NCBI GenBank assembly: GCA_950097015.1
Contig: CATNEN010000031.1
Location: forward strand, 2,542,001-2,606,000
Direction of reading: 5' to 3'
Source of the DNA: Macrostomum hystrix
Lineage: Eukaryota; Platyhelminthes; Macrostomidae
Length of the DNA: 64,000 nucleotides
Below the pieces are notes generated by a model. That model was not told the DNA's origin, searched no databases, and was given only the letters and a program-made list of their open reading frames with translations. Within the stretch, counting starts at the first letter, position 1. Every line of letters begins with the position of its first letter. Below, in pieces: positions 1-31,780 of the stretch. The position numbers were made by a program, and so were the translations under genes.

Positions 1-95
1 AGATGAGACAGGGAGAGATGAGACACTGAAGAGATGAGACAGGAGAGAGATGAAGGGTAGAGATGAGACGAGACGGTGGTGAGATGGGATAGGGG
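1..95. repeat. minisatellite, 13-14 bp unit (window edge)
   Basis: Degenerate copies of a unit close to gagatgagacaggg run from the first base. The same unit makes the much larger array at 11378-11910, so two arrays of one family lie about 11 kb apart at the Musashi locus. This one probably continues to the left of the window. Confidence 0.75.
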
Positions 96-1048
96 AGAGT
101 ACGTGATGGAAGGTGCCAGGGGGCTGCAAGTTCTGAGGGCCGCTCCTGTATCGCATGCCGGGGCTCCCTACAACAGTCCCGCCTGTACCGCGAGGGTGCA
201 GATGAAGCCAGAGGTTCAGGACCCGGGGATCTGTGATGCCTAATCGCCACCCGGCTCATTTCCGCGGTTCTCGAACGTCTGTAGGGCTCTGTCTGCCTCT
301 CTCTGTCTCTCTGGCTTGGACAGGATGGGATTTCTCGGGCAGTTTTTAGGGATCAGGAGCGGCAGCGAACGGAAATCGTAGCGAAGCGAGCTTGATGTCG
401 GGTAAGTCGAGTGGAACCTTGGCCTCACGCGTTGGGGAGTTTTTCGCTTCGTATCGGATACGCCATGGGGAGTGAACAGGGAACTTTAAGCCGGGACATA
501 AACAATGCGTTGACAAACCGATCCGCACAACTCTGCATTTGCTGCCCCCCGCCCCCAGCTACAGTAACCTCCTTTACTGCGGTTTTAGTTGTTAGACAAC
601 CGTTTAGGCTATCGTTTGCGACGCTGCGAACTTCGTTTAGGAATTGCAACGGACCCTTGCGCTTCTGCGTTGCCGCTGCTGCTGTTGCCGCTGCTATTGC
701 GTGCTGGTGATTCTGTTTTCTAGCCGGGCAAAACACACCGCACTGTGACATTTTCCAAGGCCGAGTCCCTTGCGGAATATCCATCTTTTGATTGCTGCTG
801 CTGCTGCTTGACCCCTGTGTGTTTTTCTCTGGTCTGTCATTTTGTTTCAATTTCACTTTTTCCGAATGCTGAAACTGGCCACTCCTGTTTTATTGTCTAT
901 TTTTGGATGACTAAATATTGAAAACTGTATTTTGGAAGGAATGTGGGGAATCGACTGGACGCAATGGACCGAATGTAATTAGCTGAATAAAAATGATTAA
1001 AGGAAATTTATCAGCTTAACTAACTGGAGTCATCTGCCTGGAATCGAT
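96..1048. other. no gene recognised, 3' flank of Musashi
   Basis: I see no supported gene. The minus strand has a fairly long open stretch between about 425 and 856 with short serine and alanine runs made by CAG/GCA-rich DNA. It has no domain I recognise and no matching splice context, so I do not call it. Confidence 0.4.
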
Positions 1049-1545
1049 TTTATCGGCTGAAAGGAATGGACTGAAAGGAATGGACTGAAGGGAATCGACT
1101 GAAGGGAATCGACTGAAAGGAATCGACTGAAGGGAATCGACTGAAAGGAATCGACTGAAGGGAATCGACTGAAAGGGAATTAAAAGAAGAAAATCGACTG
1201 AAAGAAATTGACTGAAGAGAATAGACTGAAGGAATCGACTGAAGGAATCGACTGAAAGGGAATTAACTGAAGGGAATCGACTGATAGAATCGACTGAAAA
1301 AATCGACTGAAGAGAATAGACTGAAGGAATCGACTGAAGAGAATCGACTGAAGAGAATAGACTGAAGGAATCGACTGAAGAGAATAGACTGAAGAAATCG
1401 ACTGATAGAATCGACTGAAAAAATCGACTGAAGAGAATAGACTGAAGGAATCGACTGAAGAGAATAGACTGAAAGAAATCGACTGAAGGGAATCGACTGA
1501 AGGGAATCGACTGAAGGGAATCGACTGAAGGGAATTGACTAATGA
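1049..1545. repeat. minisatellite, about 15 bp unit
   Basis: About 30 imperfect copies of a unit close to gaatcgactgaaggg, with variants gaatagactgaaga and gaatcgactgatag. Some blocks of several units recur in the same order, so variants have spread by block duplication. Confidence 0.9.
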
Positions 1546-2320
1546 GAATCAGCAGAAAGGATTTGCCAGAATAGTGTCAGACAGACCGCCTAAACGAATG
1601 GGCTTCATATTCGGCAGGTTAAATTGCTTTCAGATGTATTCATTACTGTAAAGTGCAAAGAAATTGCATGCCGGAAATTAGTTTTTTAATATTTGTTATA
1701 TCTGTTATATATTTGCATATTTTGCTTCCAAGTTTATCACTCAAATAATATGTGGGTTCTCTCTCTTTCTCAATTTCTGAAGATGAAGCCAAAAACTCGC
1801 AGAAATTTGCTTCATAAAGGAAACGATAAACAATGCAAACAATAAAAATAAATAAACAAACGAACAGACAGGCGGACAAACAAACAACAACTAGCAAGGT
1901 TGAAAGTGGACTGGGGTGTGGGAAATGAGGTTTAAGCTCTTGCAGGTTGTGCTCTGTGTGTGTGGCTTGTACAATAATAACAGTACAAATTATCAAACAG
2001 AGTTATCTGACAAAATCGAGGACAAATCGAATCAATGTGATTGGGAAGGGATTAAAAATATTGAATTATAAAATCGTTATTTTGAGTTAACAAATATTAA
2101 TATTAAAAAACAGGAGGGTAAAATGCATTATTGCAAGCTTTGAACTTAGTACTTCTAGACAGTTTTGATAACTGCCTAAGAATCTTGCAATAAAAATGTT
2201 TCCTTTTGTATAAAAATACTGCTCAACCCGTACTCTCCCAAAACACTACATTAAACAATCTATGCGGAATTCAAACTGATCAGCATGACCCGCCTGAGAG
2301 AGTTTGGCTCGGAGACAAAT
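1546..2320. other. AT-rich non-coding stretch
   Basis: No gene or element recognised. The segment is AT-rich with scattered stops in all frames. Confidence 0.4.
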
Positions 2321-3121
2321 AGGACACATCAGGTACAAGTAGGACCCAACTGGTACAAGTAGGACCCGTCTGGTACAAGTAGGACCCGTCTGGTACAAGT
2401 AGGACCCGTCTGGTACAAGTTATAGGACCCAACTGGTACAAGTAGGACCCGTCTGGTACAAGTTATAGGACCCAACTGGTACAAATAGGACCCGTCTGGT
2501 ACAAGTAAGACCCGTCTGGTACAAGTAAGACCCGTCTGGTACTAATTGGACCCATCTAGTACAAGTAGGACCCGTCTGGTACAAGTAAGACCCGTCTGGT
2601 ATAAGTAAGACCCGTCTGGTACAAGTAAGACCCGTCTGGTATAAGTAAGACCCGTCTGGTACAAGTAAGACCCGTCTGGTACTAATTGGACCCATCTAGT
2701 ACAAGTAGGACCCGTCTGGTAAAAGTAAGACCCGTCTGGTACAAGTAGGACACGTCTGGTACAAGTAGGACCCGTCTGGTACAAGTAAGACCCGTCTGGT
2801 ACTAATTGGACCCATCTAGTACAAGTAGGACCCGTCTGGTACAAGTAAGACCCGTCTGGTACAAGTAAGACCCGTCTGGTACTAATTGGACCCATCTAGT
2901 ACAAGTAGGACCCGTCTGGTACAAGTAGGACCCGTCTGATACAAGTAAGACCCGTCTGGTACTAATTGGACCCATCTAGTACAAGTAGGACCCGTCTGGT
3001 ACAAGTAGGACCCGTCTGGTACAAGTAGGACCCGTCTGGTACAAGTAGGACCCGTCTGGTGCAAGTAGGACCCGTCTGGTACAAGTAGGACCCGTCTGGT
3101 ACAAGTAGGACCCGTCTGGTT
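2321..3121. repeat. minisatellite, 20 bp unit with higher-order variants
   Basis: About 40 copies of gtaggacccgtctggtacaa. A variant containing actaattggacccatctagt recurs near 2540, 2680, 2800, 2880 and 2960, so the array also has a longer super-repeat of several units. Open frames on the minus strand (such as repeated YQTGPTCTR) come from the repeat and are not evidence for a gene. Confidence 0.95.
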
Positions 3122-5311
3122 CACAATGGACTTACCTGGCATATACCCCAAATGATTATCGGATCACGCTTCAGACCTCACGCACAATGGTAAATAAAAC
3201 GGTATAAAAAACACCGACTATAAAAAAATTGAATCGCGCAGACCAACTGACATTTAGAATAGGCTAGGGGAAAATGTTGATAAGGAATCGGCATCGCTTA
3301 GAAAATATGTTAATTAAATAAAACATAGCTACTTTGGTTTGTGATGCGAGCAGTGCTGTAATTAGTAAATAAATAAGAATGGATAAAATTGTGTGCCAAT
3401 ATGCTGCAGACATATTCAACGATGCAGTTTTTTTTCTATTTGATGAAACTTGGACAAGTCAGTATGAGCTGACATTTTATGATTAACAGATCCTTGTACA
3501 TAATGAATAGAATCTCGAATAGAATTTCTAGTCTGCCATTGAGTAGTTTCCAACTTCTAGTTAAACTACAGTTGAGATAGTATTCTAGTCTGGTGTAGTT
3601 TGGCAGCTGTTGTCCCACCGAACTGGCTAACTGAACCGGCAAGGAAGTGTTTGGAAATTCCCAAAAAAAGGACTCAAAAACCACTCGCGCGTGAGAAAAT
3701 AGCAAGGGATAAAAATTGAGGGGAAGTTAACAATGGCAAACAGCAGTGCGGGGGTTACAAAAATATCATTGCGAATAGAGCGCGTGCTTCGTACTAACAG
3801 CTTCGGTTTCGATGCCGCATAATGTTTTAGAGAGCATGGAAAACTGTGCTCACAACAAAAAACCAACTCAGTGCCGTCTCGCAGTTTGTGCAAAGCGCTG
3901 TTAATCGTGTGAGAGAGAGAGAGAGAGGAGACAAACAAACAAAACACAAACAAAACATTATATTAGTAAATAGCAATAATATAATTAATTAGCGAAAACA
4001 CAAAAGCGCAGATTAAAGAATTTTTTATATGCCGAAAAAACCGATGAAGGAGGCATGAGCAAGTGTCAGGATTTGCGCGGCTGAGGACTGGAACATAGAC
4101 ACATCGGCAGCGATCACACACATCGCACACACAGGCTTAACGCGCGGCTGCGAAAAGAGACAGGGAGACTGTGGGATGGGGCGGAGGGGGTGGGTGGCGC
4201 GCGTATGTACAAGCGATGACGTCACTCCCAAGCAGAAGAAAAACACGCACACACTGGCTTGCTAGCGCGCGCCAATCAAAAGCACTCACAGCACACACAT
4301 GGTCTGGCGCAGACTCCAGTTGATTTTTATGGTAGGATAGTAAGTATAGATTTGACAGAAATAGCAAATGTTCGTGTAAAATGTTTAACTCAGAAATTGC
4401 GTCTTTCAGGCCCGGCTATGAAATAATGTTTTAGTCTGAGTCGTAGACCTGGCCCCACATGGACTGTTGTGGTCTGAAAATTGGAAAGAGTGATTGGTCT
4501 TTCTTGAATTCATAATAGCACAGGTTTAAGGTTACAATCACGATGCCCAATGAGCTGCCGACAGCAAGCCAAACCCATCTCGCTGAATCAAACCCAAATA
4601 ATCTTCCTCCGGACACCCACCTCACTCCGTTTCACTTATGAGGCCAAATCATCTGCCCCAAGTCACCAACCTCACTCCGTGTCGCTAAAGGCCCAATCAT
4701 CTGCCTCCAGACACCCACCTCACTCCCAACCAGTAAGTGATCCAGTTTCTTACCCGCCTACACACACGCCCTACAGTCTTCCAGTCGGATTTCTGCACAC
4801 AACTAGCACCCACCTCACTCCCTATCTCCGCCTTCCCGTAGCTACTCACCAAAAAGCTGTTGTCGCTAAATAACTTCAAAGCGCAGTGTTGGGCATCCAT
4901 CCGACTCGGATTAGTGGAAGCCATTTTGATAGTGCGGAATCAGCGTGCCCTGTGGGGAAAGTTTTTGAAAAAGTCGCATTGAGTCAACTTGCTTTTGAAG
5001 CAGTTATTTTGGCTTTCAATTTCTGTGGGACATACAAAGGCTCAAAAGAATTCAGTCCATCGGTGGATTATGGAGGCCCGGTAAATTCGCGAGTATACTC
5101 AGTGAGTCTTGGACAGAAACGGATTTACTCTTAATCCGGCTCTAAAGCCGGTTTTTGGCCTGATTACTCATGTTAATCCTTGATGCAGAAACTTTCAACT
5201 GATCTCGCGTTTCATCGCCAATGGCACCCAAATCAACGAATGTACTTTTGGAGGAGTTTCTATTTAAAAGCCATATTTGGAAGTCCAGATGGGCCTTAAA
5301 AAAGTTCCTTC
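3122..5311. other. non-coding flank downstream of Musashi
   Basis: No gene recognised. Between about 4560 and 4850 there is a short imperfect repetition on the plus strand around cacccacctcactcc. Part of this region may be 3' UTR of the minus-strand Musashi gene. Confidence 0.4.
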
Positions 5312-25550
<20,239 letters not shown>

Positions 25551-27731
25551 GATGTGTAAATTTAATAAAAGAGTAAATGCGAGCTTCTGAAGGAAATTAA
25601 TTCTGGACAAAATTAGAAAATAATTCAGACACAATTATGTTGTCTTGAGACCAGTAAATCACCTAAAGTTCTCGCCGATGAGAAAGAGAATCAATGGAAA
25701 CACGCAAACACAAAGAAGTTGCAGACTGAAGCCTTCAGGGCTTTTAGGCCAAAACAACTTTTGAGGAGCTTAATGGGATTGGCTCACAGTAATTCTGTGT
25801 AAGCAATCTGATTCGTCCACGACAGTTTTTTTTCAAATGTCAGTAGTCTAGAAAAAATAAATGAAGGGTAGTAAAATAATATTTATTATTATTATTTTTA
25901 TGAAAATAAGTGGCTATGTACAGTCAGAATCAATAGAATTTGTTAAAAAGCTAAAAAGAAACCGAATTTTGTTTTCTAAGAACGTTTCTTAGAAAACAAA
26001 GCTATATAGAAGTTGTATGAAACGGCCAGTTCAGCTAATTAGTTATTTTAATGAGTGTATAATCTTGAACTTAATATCATAACCCACTGAGCCACCATAA
26101 GTGTACATTTATATAAAGTTTAAAAGCCGTGTCCAAGATAGTTGTCTGTGTTAGTGCTGCCTAGCTGTTTAACAATAAAGTAAACCACATCTGATTATAC
26201 ACGTCAATAACACTTAAATCTCGTTATCACGAGATGTATTTTGCTGCCACTGTTTTTACTGTTGCGAATAAGCCACTATAGTAAGATAACTGTTAGATAA
26301 TATTCTTTATTATAGCATTACAGCCTTTGTTTTATAAATTGATCATATGTCTTGTGTCTATTATTTTTATTAATATGAGCCTTAGAGGAAAGAATATCTG
26401 CAGCCAGACAAAAACGCTGTAGTGCAACTACATAATTGTATGAATAAAAAAAATTTGTGTTGTGTAGTCAAGTGCTTCCTTTTTTGTGTCTAACATTATT
26501 TGCATGAATGCATGGTTGAGCAACCTGAAATATTATATCTAGCTACCAAGCTACTGTTGTACTGACACAGTGAATTTTTGTTAATTTTTATGCATGAATA
26601 CATTTGCATAGGCATGTTTAAAAGAATTTATTTGGAGATCTTCCTTGTCAGTCATAGCTAAAAATATTTGACCATTAACCATTTTAGCCTCAAATCATTT
26701 TGGCCTCACTTGTAAAAAGTCATTTGATGTGCTAGTTTTTATCTATTTTTATTTTGTTTCTAAATTTACCAATTGTTTTCTTTAAGTGTGTTTTATTTTA
26801 AGTGATGTTAATTTCATTTATAACAACATGGTATGAGTCCATGAATTTTAAATTTTCATGGCTATATTTATTGCTATTTCTAAAATTTTTCTTTCTAAAT
26901 ATTTTCTATTCTACATGTGAATTTTGTTTGTCTATAAGTTTGTATTTATAATTGTGCATTTAAGTTTGTGTATTAATCTAAGTATGTAATTGTCAAGTGC
27001 CCCAGGCCCCCTGCAAGTAAGTCAGTATGTAATTACAAAAATATTGACAGTTCCCAAAAAGTAAAAAAACACATTATCATCTTATACCAATAAAATGATA
27101 GGCATTCCAACTTTTGTAAGCTAGGTCAATGATAGCCTATCACTTACTACTCAGTTCAACTACAGCCTGCCAGAATGTCCAGAAAGGCACCAGCTGGTTG
27201 ATGTGAAAATTAGCTATTTATCTTAGATAGCGAACTTATATATGTATGGGTATAATTTTTAAGCACTGCTCAAATATAAACAAAAGTAGGTATGCTTTTT
27301 GCCCATGTTCCTTTTATTATAGCTAGTAGTAGATATGTAGTGAAGTAATGCATGCCATAGCAGGCTATATCTGATAAAAATGACAATGACATAATGAGCT
27401 AATAAAGCTCTAATTGCTATAGATAATAGTGAATTATTAGTAATTGATATAGGTGTTTTAAAATATTAAAAACTCAGTAACACATCTTCTTAAACTTGCA
27501 TCTAATATCATAGTAAATTATAATAGAACTTACTTTTTTCGATTATTGGTTTATTGGTTACAAAATTGGTTTCACTCTTATTAATGTCCAGATCATATGC
27601 ATCCAATTTATTTGAGCTCTGAACATTTTTAAAGCCAGCGTTCAGTTTTTATAGTGAATTGTTTCTTAATGTATACTCTACAAACCATTTATATATTCCC
27701 TCCTGTAATCTTGTTCTCGCTGCTCCTTCAG
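25551..27731. other. AT-rich intergenic region between Musashi and ACADS
   Basis: Divergent intergenic region of about 2.2 kb, clearly more AT-rich than the genes. It should hold the Musashi promoter and the ACADS promoter or trans-splicing region. A strong hairpin lies at 25968-26000. No ORF is supported. Confidence 0.5.
25968..26000. repeat. perfect 15-bp inverted repeat, 3-nt loop
   Basis: Left arm tttgttttctaagaa and right arm ttcttagaaaacaaa are exact reverse complements around cgt. It lies about 420 bp upstream of the Musashi start. It could be a hairpin, a footprint of a lost element, or a dyad binding site. Confidence 0.85.
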
Positions 27732-27746
27732 CAACATCAGGCTAAA
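27715..27746 (+). promoter_or_regulatory. 3' splice site just before the ACADS start
   Basis: A pyrimidine-rich tract (cgctgctccttcag) ends in a good acceptor at 27731, only 15 nt before the ATG at 27747. This is expected for a spliced-leader trans-splice acceptor. A short leader from an ordinary upstream non-coding exon is the alternative. Confidence 0.5.
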
Positions 27747-30700
27747 ATGTTCGCTCGCGCCTGCTGGCACGCGGCTTGCCGCAGCCTGTCAACCGTCTCA
27801 TCATCGACGTCTTCGTATGCTTTCGCCGAACTGCCCGAGACGCATCGCCTTCTTAGGCGAACCTGTCGCGATTTTGTTAACGCCGAAGTGGCGCCAGTTG
27901 CTGCGGCCATCGACCGTGAGCACCGGTACCCGGCCGAGCTCGTCAAGCGGCTGGGCGACCTGGGCCTCATGTGCGTCGCCGTGCCGGAGTCCGACGGTGG
28001 CACCGGCTTGGATTACCTCGCCTACGCCGTCGCCATGGAGGAGGTGTCGCGCGGCTGCGCCTCGCTAGGCGTCATCATGAGCGTTAATAATTCCCTGTAC
28101 ACTGGGCCAGTGGCCAAGTGGGCTAGCGAGGAACAGAAGGCTGCCTTCCTGCGGCCATACCTGGACGGCAGTCGGGTTGGTTGTTTCGCGCTCAGCGAGC
28201 CCGGCAACGGCTCCGATGCCGGCGCGGCTAGCACCACCGCTAAACGGCTGGGAGAAAGGTGCGAGTTGTGATCGGGAGCTGGGATATTTGGGGTGATTTT
28301 ATTGGCGACAAATTCTCAAAGCTCATGTCACTGTATTCTAAGAATCAAAATCCTAATTTAAAATCGGCTGCCTATTTTTTAATTATTCAAATCCATGTTA
28401 TCAAAATCTTACAAACTCTTCACGATATCGTAATTCACCCATTCATGAAAGTCCTTTGTTCTATTCATGAAATCCCTATTCTCCCATTCATGAAATCCTA
28501 TTCTCCCATTCATGAAATCCCTATTCTCTTATTCATGAAATCCCTATTCTCTTATTCATGAAATCCCTATTCTCCCATTCATGAAATCCCTATTCTCCCA
28601 TTCATGAAATCCTTATTCACCCATTCATGAAATCCCTTTTCTCCCATTCATGTAATCCCTATTCTACCATTCATGAGATCCCTTCTCTCGTATTCATGAA
28701 ATCCCTATTCTCCCATTGATGACATCCCTTTCTCCCATTTACAACATTATTATCCCTATGAATCCCCAGCTACACCCTGACTGGCGCCAAGGCTTGGATC
28801 ACCAACGCCGCAGAGGCCGGCGCCTGCGTCCTGTTCGCCACCACCGATCGGGCCCAGCGGCATCGCGGCATCAGCGCCTTCCTGGTGCCCATGAACGCCA
28901 AGGGTGTCAGCCTTGGCACACCTGAGAGCAAACTGGGCATCCGCGGGTCCTCAACCTGCACCATCCACCTGGACGAGGTGACCCTGCTGGCCACAGATTG
29001 CATCCTGGGCGAGCCCGGCCAGGGATTCAAGATTGCCATGGCAACGCTGGACGCCGGCCGGATTGGCATCGCTGCACAGGCGCTGGGCATTGGGCAGGTG
29101 AGAATCTGGCTGAGCTAGATAATAGCAGTTAGTTAATAGTTAATACCCGCTAAAAATAGCGATGTTTCTTTCGGTGATTCCAGTTGGAATCTGCGGTGTT
29201 TCCAGAAAAAGAAACAGCTGAACGCTGGAAACATACCAAACGGATGATTCCATGCTTAGAATCTACCCAACTGGGCGTTTTCTCGGTGCTTCTTGGTGGC
29301 GAAATGGAATCACCCAAAGAATCCTCCAGTTCGGAAGATTCCATGCTCAGAAACCGCCGAGGAATCGCCCGTAAATAATTCTCTGGTTGTCTCATGGGCC
29401 ACTGGTTCGGGTGATTCTTCGGCGGTTTCCGCACAATTTACGGTTACATCGGCTGCTTCCTGGGTGGTTTCTTTAACTCTTGTGAGATAGGGGGGATTTT
29501 GGTAGATTCCACTCCTATTTTGCACATAAAACCCGCCGAAGAAGCAGCCGAATTTTTTACAGGGTAGCCTGTCGAGTATAATTTCCCAATCCAGAATTCA
29601 GTATTCCCATAATTCCCATATTCAGTATTATTCCCATAATCAGTATTCTTCCCATAATCAGTATTCTTCCCATAATCAGTATTCTTCCCATAATCAGTAT
29701 TCTTCCCATAATCAGTATTCTTCCCATAATCAGTATTCTTCCCATAATCAGTATTCTTCCCATAATCAGTATTCTTCCCATAATCAGTATTCTTCCCTAA
29801 ATCAGTATTCTTCCCATCCCTAAATCAGTATTCTTCCCATAATCAGTATTCTTCCCATAATCAGTATTCTTCCCATCCATAATCAGTATTCTTCCCATAA
29901 TCAGTGTTCTTCCAATGATGAGTATTCGCGTATTCAGTATTCTTCCCATGACCACAACCATAACCGTGCTCGGTTTGTCGCCCGCAGGCCGCCCTAGAAT
30001 GCGCCACAGACTACGCACGCCAGCGCCAGGCGTTCGGCTCTCCCATCGCCAAGCTGCAGGCGGTGCAGTTCAAGCTGGCGGACATGCACACCCGGCTGCA
30101 CTCGGCCCGCCTGCTCACCTGGCACGCAGCAGCTTTGAAGGACGCCGGCAAGCCGTTCACGCAGGAGGCGGCCATGGCTAAGCTCAGCGCCTCCGAGGCC
30201 GCCACCTTCTGCTCGCATCAGGCCATTCAGGTGAGCTTCTTTTAGATGGGATCTAGATGATCTGTTATGGTCTCTTTACATGCTCTGATCAATCCCCAGT
30301 CTTATTGCATGCTCTGATCAATCCCCAGTCTCATTGCATGCTCTGATCAATCCCCAGTCTCATTAAATGCTCTGATCAATCCCCAGTCTCATTACATGCT
30401 CTGATCAATCCCCAGTCTCATTACATGCTCTGATCAATCCCCAGTCTCATTACATGCTCTGATCAATCCCCAGTCTCATTAAATGCTCTGATCAATCCCC
30501 AGTCTCATTACATGCTCTGATCAATCCCCAGTCTCATTAAATGCTCTGATCAATCCCCAGTCTCATTAAATGCTCTGATCAATCCCCAGTCTCATTAAAT
30601 GCTCTGATCAATCCCCAGTCTCATTACATGCTCTGATCAATCCCCAGTCTCATTACATGCTCTGATCAATCCCCAGTCTCATTACATGCTCTGATCAATC

Positions 30701-31200
30701 CCCAGTCTCATTACATGCTCTGATCAATCCCCAGTCTCATTACATGCTCTGATCAATCCCCAGTCTCATTACATGCTCTGATCAATCCCCAGTCTCATTA
30801 CATGCTCTGATCAATCCCCAGTCTCATTACATGCTCTGATCAATCTCCAGTCTCATTACATGCTCTGATCAATCCCCAGTCTCATTACATGCTCTGATCA
30901 ATCCCCAGTCTCATTACAGAATTAATGAGTTTCTGTGCATCAATTTTCTCAAAGGAGTTTTCTTTGTTCATTTCGCACATTGTTGATGCGAATATTATTA
31001 GCTTCTATTACAAGTAGGCAGTTGCACAGAGGTAAATACCCACAATTTGGCCTCCGCAGGTGCTTGGTGGCATGGGCTACGTGACCCAGATGCCGGCTGA
31101 GCGGCACTACAGAGATGCCCGCATCACGGAGATCTACGAAGGCACAAGCGAGATTCAGCGGCTGGTCATTGCCAATGAGCTGTTAAAACGCCAGGACTGA
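27747..31200 (+). CDS. ACADS: short-chain acyl-CoA dehydrogenase, mitochondrial, 4 exons
   Basis: FAD enzyme that oxidises short-chain acyl-CoAs to trans-2-enoyl-CoA and passes electrons to ETF in mitochondrial beta-oxidation. Exons 27747-28258, 28770-29097, 29988-30230 and 31060-31200 join in phase to 407 aa (vertebrate ACADS about 412). The N-terminus [19 protein letters not shown] is an Arg/Ser-rich, acid-free mitochondrial presequence. Family blocks follow in order: [14 protein letters not shown] (FAD/substrate loop), [48 protein letters not shown] and [16 protein letters not shown]. The Glu of YEGT is the catalytic base position in this family. All three introns have GT-AG ends and each contains a different minisatellite. 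GC-rich codons contrast with AT-rich introns. RPAC1 follows on the same strand. Confidence 0.97.
28425..28740. repeat. minisatellite in ACADS intron 1, about 23 bp unit
   Basis: About 13 copies of a unit containing tcatgaaatccctattct. The array ends about 30 bp before the exon 2 acceptor. Confidence 0.93.
29098..29600. other. ACADS intron 2, non-repeat part
   Basis: Contains an imperfect palindromic segment at about 29180-29440: gaatc- and ggaa-rich motifs recur on both strands (gattcc, ggaatc, ttcggcggttt/aaaccgccga). It may be a decayed inverted-repeat element. No coding potential supported. Confidence 0.45.
29620..29945. repeat. minisatellite in ACADS intron 2, 18 bp unit
   Basis: About 17 copies of cataatcagtattcttcc, with a few insertions of catcc, running to within about 40 bp of the exon 3 acceptor. 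Confidence 0.95.
30279..30917. repeat. minisatellite in ACADS intron 3, 29 bp unit
   Basis: About 22 nearly identical copies of a unit containing tgctctgatcaatccccag, with cattacat, cattaaat or cattgcat linkers. This is the most homogeneous array in the window, so it expanded or was homogenised recently. Every unit carries a ccccag that looks like an acceptor. Confidence 0.97.
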
Positions 31201-31766
31201 CATCACAAACTCTCTGGTCTTTGATTTCCCCTACTTGTCCCTTTAGACGCGCATGAAATCCCACAATTAGGGTCTGTTCACGCTGGCTTTATCAGGGTTC
31301 TTCAATTAACGGTGATTTTCTGTGTTATTTCAACACAAACTTGGCCCAGCCAATAACAGAGCGGAGGATGGTTTGATTGGCTGGTGAGTAGACCAGTTGT
31401 ATGATAAGATGACAGTCGTAGTAGATTACCATTATTTGTATCAATGACCTTGGTTAGTTACAACCATTTTGTGAACTAAAAATGCTCTGTGCGTTTTTAT
31501 GTATCGTTTTTTACTCTTACAAAGTACTACTTGAATGACTTAATTATCATTGAAGCTTTGCGATGAAGAAAATATATTACTTTTTGTTTGATTGCCATTC
31601 AAATTTAGCTTTAGAAATCGAAAAGCTTGTTAATTGTCTTCTCTTTTACTAATTATACCGAACTTAAATTAGTTGCACTACTTTAAGTAGAAATGCAAAC
31701 AAAAACTACAATCCAAATACGCTGGAGAAGTCTAATTGAACCCTTTTTATTGATTTAACCTTCCAG
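31201..31766. other. ACADS to POLR1C intergenic spacer
   Basis: About 570 bp, AT-rich, both neighbours on the plus strand. No canonical AATAAA was seen soon after the ACADS stop. It ends in the pyrimidine-rich acceptor ttaaccttccag at 31766, 14 nt before the POLR1C start codon. Confidence 0.5.
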
Positions 31767-31780
31767 CGCCAGGCCGACAG

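Noticed and set aside
425-856. 143-codon minus-strand open frame with Ser and Ala runs
   Set aside because: No recognisable domain. The runs come from CAG/GCA-rich DNA, and it cannot be joined in phase to Musashi exon 5351-5502 with a convincing acceptor.
2420-3151. Minus-strand frames of repeated YQTGPTCTR
   Set aside because: Translation of the 20-bp minisatellite, without gene context.
30279-30917. CRISPR-like array of 29-bp repeats
   Set aside because: There are no spacers: units abut directly, and the array is in an intron of a eukaryotic gene.
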